A stretch of 64,000 nt of DNA from an archaeon (lineage in GTDB: Archaea; Thermoproteota; Nitrososphaeria; Nitrososphaerales; Gagatemarchaeaceae). Each line of letters opens with the position of its first letter. Position 1 is the first letter of the stretch. The notes beneath the pieces are model-generated. The model had not been told where the DNA came from. It worked only from the letters and a program-made list of their open reading frames with translations, and searched no databases. Below are positions 58,349 through 64,000 of this stretch, piece by piece. The stretch covers positions 434,001-498,000 of the forward strand of contig JAKAUC010000013.1 in NCBI GenBank assembly GCA_021827865.1. The letters run 5' to 3'. A program made the translations under genes and the position numbers.

Positions 58349-60160
58349 ATGTCGCGGGTGAATCGCGTCATCCAGCAGGGTTACCTCGCGAAGTGGGTGA
58401 CGGTGGGCCTGCTCATCGGCGTCATAGCCGGGGCGGGGGCGGTCGGATTCTACCTCGCAATCGAAGGCGTGAGCAACTACCTGCTGGGCGGGATAACGGG
58501 GTTCTTCCCTCCCAACCCCGCAGGCGAAGGGGCGGCCCCGGTCTCCGTCCACCCAGACTACCTGCTCATACCAGTCGCGACGATAATCGGAGGGCTCATC
58601 GCTGGTTTCCTGGTCTATCGCTTCGCCCCCGAAGCCGAGGGGCACGGGACGGACGAGGCCATCGCTGCCTTCCATCGGCACGATGGGAAGATACGCCGGA
58701 GGATCCCCCTGGTCAAGGCGGTGGCGTCAGCGTTCACAATAGGCTCCGGAGGGAGCGGGGGGAGGGAAGGGCCGACCGCCCAGATAGCCGCAGGCTTCGG
58801 GTCTTTCATCGGCGACGTCCTGAAGCTGCCGGTCAAGGACAGGCGCATAGCTGTCGCGGTGGGAATCGGAGCGGGGATCGGGTCCATTTTCAAGTCCCCC
58901 TTCGGCGGCGCCATACTCTCGGGAGAGATACTCTACAGCGGCGGCGACTTCGAAGTTGAAGCCCTGATACCCTCCTTCATCGCCTCCCCCATAGGATACA
59001 TCATCTTCGCGTCTTACACGGGGTTCACCCCCATCTTCGGGAGCGGGCTGGCCTACAACTTCACCGACCCCAGGGGCCTGCTGATCTACGCCGCCCTGGG
59101 CATCGTCTGCGGGCTGGTGGGGAGGCTCCACACGGCGACCTTCTACTCGGTGAAGAGCCTGTTCGCCCGCCTGCCGCTCACGAAGTATCTCAGGCCAATG
59201 GTAGGCGCCGCGGTCGCGGGCGCCATCGGCGTATTCTTCCCCCAGGTGGTGGGTCTGGGATACGGGTTCGTCCAGATACTGATCGATGGGAGCGGTGTCA
59301 CCGGGTTGGCGCAGGAGAACTTCACTCACCTCGCCATCCCCCTCTTGGTGTTCTTGGTGGCCGTTGTCCTGCTGAAGATCGTGGCCACGGCGTTCACAGT
59401 CGGCTCGGGCGGGAGCGCGGGGGTGTTCGCTCCGTCCCTCGTGATAGGAGGTTTCGTCGGCGCCGCTTTCTGGATGGTGGTCAACGCCCTCCTCCCAGGG
59501 TGGATCCCTATCCCCGCCCCCCTGGTCGTGGTCGGCATGATGGCCCTGTTCGGCGGGGTCGGGCGCACCCCCATCGCTGTAATGCTCATGGTCAGCGAGA
59601 TGACGGGGTCGCTGAACCTCCTTGCCCCGTCCATGGTCGCGGTCGTGGCCGCGTACTTCGTGACCACCCCCAAGTACACCATCTACAGGAGCCAGGTCTC
59701 CAAGCGCTCCGACTCGCCCGCCCACAGGGGGGAGTACAACGTGCCGCTGCTCACCAAGATATTCGTCTCCGACGCCATGAACCGGTCCGTCATCACCCTC
59801 TCGCCGGGCGACTCCGTCGACGCCGCCTATCAGATGGTGGTCGAGAAGGGTCACCGTGGGATCCCCATCGTGGACGGAGAGAAGCTGGTCGGGATTGTGA
59901 CGGTGAGCGACCTGCTGAGGATCCCACGAGAGAAGGCAGCCGCCACGCCGCTGAGGGACGTGATGACCCAGAGCGTCCTTGTCGCCCACCTGGACGACAA
60001 CCTCTTCGTCGCCCTTGAGACTATGACCAACCATGGCATCGGGCGCCTTCCGGTGATCTCCAAGGACTCAGGGAGGCTGGTCGGGATAGTCACCAGGACC
60101 GACGTCATCAGGGCGTACGAGAGGTCGATGGACATGCTTTCGAAGTCGGAGCCCACCTGA
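58349..60160 (+). CDS. ClC-type chloride channel or transporter with CBS pair
   Basis: 603 residues. ClC core with the selectivity stretches GSGGSGGREGPTAQIAAGFG (GREGP carries the gating Glu), GAGIGSIFKSPFGGAI, and GSGGSAGVFAPSLVIGGFVG. About ten membrane helices. A pair of CBS domains at the C-terminus (VSDAMNRSVITLSPGDSVDAAY and VVEKGHRGIPIVDGEKLVG) may sense adenine nucleotides. Chloride or proton-coupled exchange is inferred from family. The track starts at TTG 58331; ATG 58349 is preferred. The upstream HTH gene could regulate it. Confidence 0.93.
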   Translation: MSRVNRVIQQGYLAKWVTVGLLIGVIAGAGAVGFYLAIEGVSNYLLGGITGFFPPNPAGEGAAPVSVHPDYLLIPVATIIGGLIAGFLVYRFAPEAEGHGTDEAIAAFHRHDGKIRRRIPLVKAVASAFTIGSGGSGGREGPTAQIAAGFGSFIGDVLKLPVKDRRIAVAVGIGAGIGSIFKSPFGGAILSGEILYSGGDFEVEALIPSFIASPIGYIIFASYTGFTPIFGSGLAYNFTDPRGLLIYAALGIVCGLVGRLHTATFYSVKSLFARLPLTKYLRPMVGAAVAGAIGVFFPQVVGLGYGFVQILIDGSGVTGLAQENFTHLAIPLLVFLVAVVLLKIVATAFTVGSGGSAGVFAPSLVIGGFVGAAFWMVVNALLPGWIPIPAPLVVVGMMALFGGVGRTPIAVMLMVSEMTGSLNLLAPSMVAVVAAYFVTTPKYTIYRSQVSKRSDSPAHRGEYNVPLLTKIFVSDAMNRSVITLSPGDSVDAAYQMVVEKGHRGIPIVDGEKLVGIVTVSDLLRIPREKAAATPLRDVMTQSVLVAHLDDNLFVALETMTNHGIGRLPVISKDSGRLVGIVTRTDVIRAYERSMDMLSKSEPT

Positions 60161-60277
60161 CCGAGCCGGGGCCCGGGCTCCCGGTCGGGATGTTACCGGT
60201 CTCTTAAGTTCACGTTCGACTGAGTGGGCATTGCGGCCTTCGGACCCCTCGTGACTCCGTCCGCTCCGGTTTCCGAG

Positions 60278-61081
60278 TCAGACGCTCTGAATGCTTTCGC
60301 CGCCGTCTACGTCCCACGCCGCGCCAACGACGAAGCTCGCCCTCGGCGAGGCTAGGAAGGCGACGACCGAAGCGATTTCCTCTGGTTTGCCGAATCTGCC
60401 AATCGGTAGCGGCGCGGCGTGGCCATCTAGGAACGCTTCGGCCTGGGCGTCGGAACCGTCCGTAAGTTTCCTCGCCACGTTCCGCCACAAGGACGTGTCG
60501 GTCCGCCCCGGACAGACGCAGTTCACGCGTATCCCGCTTCCGATGAGTCGCAGCGCCATCGAGTTCGAGAATGAGATGAGGGCGGCTTTTGAGGCGCTGT
60601 AGTCCACCATGTGCATCCGCGCTCGACGTCCCCAGACAGAACTGATGTTCACAATCGCGCCGCCTCCCTGTTTCTTCATCACGGAGACGACGGCCCGAGT
60701 GAAGCGTACGGCTCCCAGCAGATTGATGTCGAATGCGTACTTCCAGTCGGCATCGTCGAGGTCCTCGGACTTCAGCGCCAACGTCCCCGGCGAGAGGTCC
60801 CCGGCGTTGTTCACCAGCACGTCGATTCGGCCCAGGCGGCGCTGCACTTCCTGAACAACCTCGGGGACCCGATTTGCTTGAGTCACGTCTACCGGAACGA
60901 CGACCGGGCTCCCTCCTCCGGATCGAATAATCTGAGCCCGCACTTCCTCCAACGCCTTCGAATCCCGGGAGCAGAGAGCCACCGAAACGCCCTCGGCCGC
61001 TAGCCGCTCGGCGATAGCACGCCCGATGCCGCGACTGGCCCCCGTGACCAGGGCGCTCTTCCCCGACAGCCCGAGGTCCAC
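60278..61081 (-). CDS. Short-chain dehydrogenase/reductase with atypical codon use
   Basis: SDR of about 267 residues: NAD(P) loop SALVTGASRGIGRAIAERLA, VLVNNAGDLSPG, catalytic ISSVWGRRARMHMVDYSASKAAL (Ser, YxxxK) and VNCVCPGRTDTSL. Substrate unknown. GTG 61081 gives the typical start MDLGLSGKSALVTGA; the track's start is at 61168. Arginine codons are mostly CGN here, while surrounding genes use mainly AGG, so it looks transferred. It lies beside two tRNA 3'-end copies and a tRNA gene, which fits an integration site. Confidence 0.88.
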   Translation of the reverse strand: MDLGLSGKSALVTGASRGIGRAIAERLAAEGVSVALCSRDSKALEEVRAQIIRSGGGSPVVVPVDVTQANRVPEVVQEVQRRLGRIDVLVNNAGDLSPGTLALKSEDLDDADWKYAFDINLLGAVRFTRAVVSVMKKQGGGAIVNISSVWGRRARMHMVDYSASKAALISFSNSMALRLIGSGIRVNCVCPGRTDTSLWRNVARKLTDGSDAQAEAFLDGHAAPLPIGRFGKPEEIASVVAFLASPRASFVVGAAWDVDGGESIQSV

Positions 61082-61296
61082 GGCGGCGTTCAAAGGCGGG
61101 TGCATCGCCTTAAGCCTGTCGATGACACTCCGTAGGACGCCCGAAGCGAAAACAGCATCAACTGGCACGAAATCGAAGACCGCTCCTTGCGGTCAGGCGG
61201 TCCCTTATGCCTGACTCGGCGGGGCGGTCCAGGAGGTTTGCCGCTCCGGGTTCGCCTTCTGCCAAGTGCACCAAATGGAGAGTCCATCATGCTCTG

Positions 61297-61390
61297 CGGG
61301 CCTGGTCGGATTCACTCGGAAGAGCCGAGACGCTGTCGTCTCATCGGGATTCACGTAATCTTCTAAGCGGGCCTACTTGGATTCGAACTC
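61297..61390 (+). repeat. Two degenerate copies of the tRNA 3' end (possible att remnants)
   Basis: The plus-strand image of the tRNA 3' end (cgggcccggtgggattcg) recurs as cgggcctggtcggattc (61297-61313) and cgggcctacttggattcg (61368-61385). Over 21-23 bases the copies match at about 17 of 21 and 18 of 23 positions. They lie directly past the 3' end of the tRNA gene. Such copies arise when integrases use a tRNA as target. Confidence 0.6.
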
Positions 61391-61410
61391 GTTCTAAGCG
61401 AATCCTAATC

Positions 61411-61503
61411 CGGGCCCGGTGGGATTCGAACCCATGGTCTCCGAGGGCGATGCCTCTTCAGCTCCGAAGGCTGACGCCTTAATCCGTGCTAGGCTACGGG
61501 CCC
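61411..61503 (-). tRNA. tRNA-Arg (anticodon TCG) with a probable 17-base intron in the variable region
   Basis: Reading the minus strand: acceptor gggcccg pairs fully with cgggccc; the D arm is gcct...aggc; anticodon stem tcagc/gctga carries loop cttcgga, so anticodon TCG (Arg, codon CGA). The T loop is ttcgaat in a four-pair stem (tggg/ccca) plus an A-C mismatch. The gene is 93 bases, but the standard parts total 76. The extra 17 bases lie after the anticodon stem and can be removed as aggcatcgccctcggag, leaving variable loop agacc. Discriminator base is G; CCA is not encoded. Confidence 0.82.
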
Positions 61504-61528
61504 ACTGAGGCCGGCCGGCGCCGGCTAA

Positions 61529-62569
61529 TTAAGCCATGGAGGCGGCGATGGTTTCTTCGAAGGGGGGGACCACCAGCCCCCTCTCTGTGATCATCGAGGT
61601 GACCAGCTCTGGAGGGGTCATGTCGAAGGCTGGGTTCGACACGGGGACGCCTTTGGGGGCTATCCTCCTTCCGCGGATCTGCACCACCTCCTCCGCCCCC
61701 CTCTCCTCGATTGTGACCTGGTCGTGGGCCCGCTCCAGGTCGAAGGTGGACCGAGGGGCGGCCGGGTGGAACGGTATTCCATGCCTCCGGGCGAGGACTG
61801 CCTCCTGGTACGTCCCAATCTTGTTGAAGACATAGCCGTCCCTGGTTATCCTGTCCGCCCCCACTACGACTCTGTCGACCCTGCCCAGGCTCATCATGTA
61901 GCCAACGGCGGTGTCAGGGATCAGTGTGCACGGGATACCGTCGCGGGCTAGCTCGAAGGCGGTCAGGCGCGCCCCCTGAAGGGCCGGCCTGGTCTCTGGG
62001 ACCAGCACCTTGACCAGCTTCCCCTGCTCTACGGCCGCCCTGATCACCCCCAGCGCGGTGCCGTAGCCTACGGTCGCCAGCGACCCTGCGTTGCACTGGG
62101 TGAGGACGGTGTCGCCGTCCCGGATGAGGTCGGCGCCCACCCCCCCGAGCTTCCTGTTTGTCGCCACGTCCTCGTCCTCCATGCGCTTCACTTCGGATTC
62201 GACATCTTCCTTTGCGCGCTTCGCCGAAGTCGAGGCCCTGGCCTTCGCCAGGACCCTGTCGATGCCCCAGAACAGGTTCACTGCCGTTGGTCTGGTAGAA
62301 CGAAGCATCGCGGCGCTCTTCTCAAGGTCGCGGACGAGCCCGGGCAGGTCCGTGGCCCTGGACCTGCGTGCGGCCAGCGCCAGCCCCATGGCCGCGGCCA
62401 CCCCGATGGCAGGGGCGCCCCGGACCACCATGGTCCTGATGGCGGACGCTACCTGCTCCGGGGTTGTGTAGACCACGTAGGAGAACCTGTTGGGGAGGGC
62501 GGTCTGGTCGATCATCCTCACCCGACCGTCGTCCCAGGTCACAGTCCGGAGCGTGAAGAAGCCAGCCAC
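61529..62569 (-). CDS. mtnA: S-methyl-5-thioribose-1-phosphate isomerase / eIF2B-alpha-like
   Basis: Isomerase of the methionine salvage path, or a related ribose-1,5-bisphosphate isomerase. Signature pieces: VVRGAPAIGVAAAMGLALA, LTQCNAGSLATVGYGTALGV (catalytic Cys), and VVVGADRITRDGYVFNKIGTY with the catalytic Asp. The region LRTVTWDDGRVRMIDQTALP near the start is typical of MtnA. The track starts at TTG 62620; GTG 62569 is favoured since homology begins there and a weak ctttag element is about 28 bases upstream. Length then is 346 residues. Confidence 0.88.
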   Translation of the reverse strand: MAGFFTLRTVTWDDGRVRMIDQTALPNRFSYVVYTTPEQVASAIRTMVVRGAPAIGVAAAMGLALAARRSRATDLPGLVRDLEKSAAMLRSTRPTAVNLFWGIDRVLAKARASTSAKRAKEDVESEVKRMEDEDVATNRKLGGVGADLIRDGDTVLTQCNAGSLATVGYGTALGVIRAAVEQGKLVKVLVPETRPALQGARLTAFELARDGIPCTLIPDTAVGYMMSLGRVDRVVVGADRITRDGYVFNKIGTYQEAVLARRHGIPFHPAAPRSTFDLERAHDQVTIEERGAEEVVQIRGRRIAPKGVPVSNPAFDMTPPELVTSMITERGLVVPPFEETIAASMA

Positions 62570-62658
62570 ACCGACGAACGCGTTTGAGCCCGCTAAAGGG
62601 TTTCCGGGGGCGTCCCCCAATCATCTTCAAATAGAGTCGGCCGGGCGTCCGGAACCAG

Positions 62659-63204
62659 ATGCAGGAAGGCGGCCCAGGGGAAGAAGACATTAGACCGTAC
62701 AGCGCGGTAATTGAGGACGGGACGGTGAGGGTGGTCGACAGAGAGCGATTCGGGGAGCTCGAGGAGTCTGGATACGGCACCAGGGAAGGGCGCCACCTGT
62801 CTCTCCGCGACTACGAGGCGCTCTACCTCCTCTATGCAGGGAAGCTGGAGCTGACCGAGTCGGGCAAGAAGGTGGGCTTTGACAAGCTCGCGGAGCTCTC
62901 CCAGAAGAGGTCAGGGGACTCCTGGACGAAGTTCATCATCTACAGGGACCTTAGGAGCAGAGGGTACGTCGTGAGGGAGGGCTTCGGGTTCGGGACCGAC
63001 CTCCGGGCCTACGAGCGCGGGGACTACCCCAAGAAGCCCGCGAAATATGTGGTCTTCGCCCTCGACGAAGGCATCGAGAAGGGGATGTCAGAGCTCCAGC
63101 AGTCGGTGAAGGAGATGGCCAAGATGGGGAAGGAGGCCATAATCGCGGTGATCGAAAGGCGGGGAGAAGTGATCTACTACAAGGTCAGCAGGGCCAGGTT
63201 CTGA
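62659..63204 (+). CDS. endA: tRNA-splicing endonuclease-like protein, catalytic His missing
   Basis: 181 residues of the EndA fold: N-terminal half DIRPYSAVIEDGTVRVVDRE, then the catalytic half KFIIYRDLRSRGYVVREGFGFGTDLRAYERGDYPKK. The catalytic Tyr is in DLRAYERG. The stretch that should carry the catalytic His (HSKYLV-like) reads KPAKYVVFALDEG, with Pro instead. A Lys is present in KMGKEAIIAVIE. It may be the structural beta subunit of an alpha2-beta2 enzyme. A tRNA with a probable intron is about 1 kb away. A TATA-like cttcaaatag is at about 62624-62633. Confidence 0.82.
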   Translation: MQEGGPGEEDIRPYSAVIEDGTVRVVDRERFGELEESGYGTREGRHLSLRDYEALYLLYAGKLELTESGKKVGFDKLAELSQKRSGDSWTKFIIYRDLRSRGYVVREGFGFGTDLRAYERGDYPKKPAKYVVFALDEGIEKGMSELQQSVKEMAKMGKEAIIAVIERRGEVIYYKVSRARF

Positions 63205-63208
63205 GCCC

Positions 63209-64000
63209 ATGGACTCGGGGGGAGCGTTCAAGCTCATCAGGCCGATCAACTGCGCCATGATAGGGTTCGCAGTGATAGTCGGTGCCTTCGTGTCTAGGCC
63301 GCCGGTGATCCCGGCACCCCAGCTCGCCCTCGGGTTCCTGACCGGGTTCTTCATCTGCGCCTACTCCATGGTGGTCAACGACGTCTACGACGCCGACGTG
63401 GACAGAGTCAACAGACCCGGGAGGCCGATACCGAGCGGGAGGGTGTCTATGCAAGATGCAAACAGGCTCTCCGCGGCAGCCCTGGCGGCGGGACTGGCAT
63501 GCTCGGTCCTGTCGCTCAACCCCCTCGCAGTGGCCCTGGCCGTCGCCTATGCCTTCCTCTCGTGGCTGTACAACAGCAGAGCGAAGAAGACCGGCCTCGC
63601 CGGCAACGTCATAGTGGCGTCGTCCCTGGCGATCCCGTTCATCTACGGCGGAGCGGTGGCAGGCGGGGCCGTGATCGGCTCGCTTCTCCTCATGATGGCC
63701 CTCACCGCTTTCTTCTCCGGGGTGGGGAGGGAGGTGGTGAAGGCAATGGCAGACGTGGAAGGGGACGCCAAGAGGAACATCAACTCCGTGGCCCGGAGCC
63801 GGGGGCTGGCTTTCGCGTCCTGGGTGGGTGCCATCTTCTTCATACTGGCGGTTTTCACGAGCTGGGTGCCCCTCCTGACCGGCCTCGCCAACGAGGTGTA
63901 CTCCATCGGGGTGGTCGTGCCGGACGCGATATTCGCCTACCTGGCCGCAGCCATAGTCTACAAGCATGAACCGTCCAACGCCCTGCGCGTGAAGAATATC
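63209..64000 (+). CDS. UbiA-family prenyltransferase, partial: 3' end lies outside the window
   Basis: Likely (S)-2,3-di-O-geranylgeranylglyceryl phosphate synthase, which adds the second isoprenoid chain in lipid synthesis. The track misses it because no stop occurs before 64000. Reads 264 codons from ATG 63209: FKLIRPINCAMIGFAVIVG, the metal motif NDVYDADVDRVNRPGRPIPSG, and the second aspartate motif KAMADVEGDAKRNINSVA. Several membrane helices are visible. It starts 4 bases after the endA stop and may be cotranscribed. Other UbiA enzymes (quinone, heme) are possible. Confidence 0.85.
   Translation, partial: MDSGGAFKLIRPINCAMIGFAVIVGAFVSRPPVIPAPQLALGFLTGFFICAYSMVVNDVYDADVDRVNRPGRPIPSGRVSMQDANRLSAAALAAGLACSVLSLNPLAVALAVAYAFLSWLYNSRAKKTGLAGNVIVASSLAIPFIYGGAVAGGAVIGSLLLMMALTAFFSGVGREVVKAMADVEGDAKRNINSVARSRGLAFASWVGAIFFILAVFTSWVPLLTGLANEVYSIGVVVPDAIFAYLAAAIVYKHEPSNALRVKNI

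Noticed and set aside
61411-61503. A type II tRNA (Ser or Leu) with a long variable arm.
   Set aside because: The anticodon loop gives TCG, and the 22-base region cannot form a normal variable arm of 12-16 bases; an Arg tRNA with an insertion fits better.
1-64000. CRISPR arrays, insertion sequences and rRNA genes.
   Set aside because: No regularly spaced repeats, transposase motifs or rRNA core sequences were seen. The only mobile signal is the intein and the tRNA 3'-end copies.

Overview
The window is 64 kb of high-GC archaeal chromosome, densely coding on both strands, with few gaps over 200 bases. The information-processing genes are of archaeal type throughout: FEN1, aEF-1beta, TruD, Pth2, KEOPS subunits, GINS, MCM, Hel308, RFC small subunit, aCPSF1, RtcB and the L15e, S3Ae and S15 ribosomal proteins. 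Archaeal ether-lipid genes are also present (glycerol-1-phosphate dehydrogenase, a UbiA prenyltransferase, a geranylgeranyl reductase). Two different proteasome beta subunits and a zinc-type ferredoxin point to the TACK side of the Archaea. A non-ammonia-oxidising relative of Thaumarchaeota/Nitrososphaeria is my best guess, but that is inference. No rRNA, CRISPR array or transposase was seen.

Layout. 1-9.9 kb: FEN1 (cut by the window edge), aEF-1beta with its zinc-ribbon partner, a geranylgeranyl reductase, Pth2-TruD, a ferredoxin/thioredoxin-type reductase, L15e, a phosphoglycerate dehydrogenase-like enzyme, an FAD oxidoreductase and YchF. 9.3-15.6 kb: one long minus-strand block, unknown protein-Kae1-Bud32-S15-DHH nuclease-Pcc1-SerS-S3Ae. 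16-25 kb: exosome-associated and RNase P-like proteins, then an acyl-CoA cluster (SCP2, DUF35, two thiolases, acyl-CoA dehydrogenase, fused hydroxyacyl-CoA dehydrogenase/enoyl-CoA hydratase, CoA-transferase). 25-35 kb: methyltransferase, inactive proteasome beta, RtcA, NMN adenylyltransferase, aminotransferase, FKBP, glycerol-1-phosphate dehydrogenase, active proteasome beta and aCPSF1. 35-42.7 kb: SepF, PUA and LSm proteins, RpiA, Zn-ferredoxin, a group of small membrane or copper-type proteins, PDCD5 and a PAC2 proteasome-assembly protein. 42.6-49.4 kb: RtcB, archease, threonine degradation (Kbl, Tdh), HisS, RFC. 49.7-57.3 kb: GINS-MCM-Hel308 and a PP-loop enzyme and methyltransferase. 57.5-64 kb: HTH regulator, ClC channel, an atypical SDR gene next to a tRNA, MtnA, a tRNA-splicing endonuclease-like protein and UbiA (cut by the window edge).

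Functional themes are RNA processing and repair (RtcA, RtcB, archease, EndA-like protein, a tRNA with a probable intron, aCPSF1), KEOPS tRNA modification, replication, proteasome function, and acyl-CoA metabolism. Promoters look typically archaeal: A/T-rich TATA elements lie about 28 bases before many start codons. This implies leaderless mRNAs and lets several starts be corrected from the ORF track, often to TTG or GTG.

The most unusual items are: an intein splitting the ATP-binding loop of Hel308; a tRNA-Arg gene with a 17-base insertion in the variable loop; two degenerate copies of that tRNA's 3' end beside a foreign-looking SDR gene; an EndA-like protein without the catalytic histidine; a symmetric TATA palindrome exactly midway between two divergent starts; and several genes whose conserved reading frame begins before any ATG, GTG or TTG.
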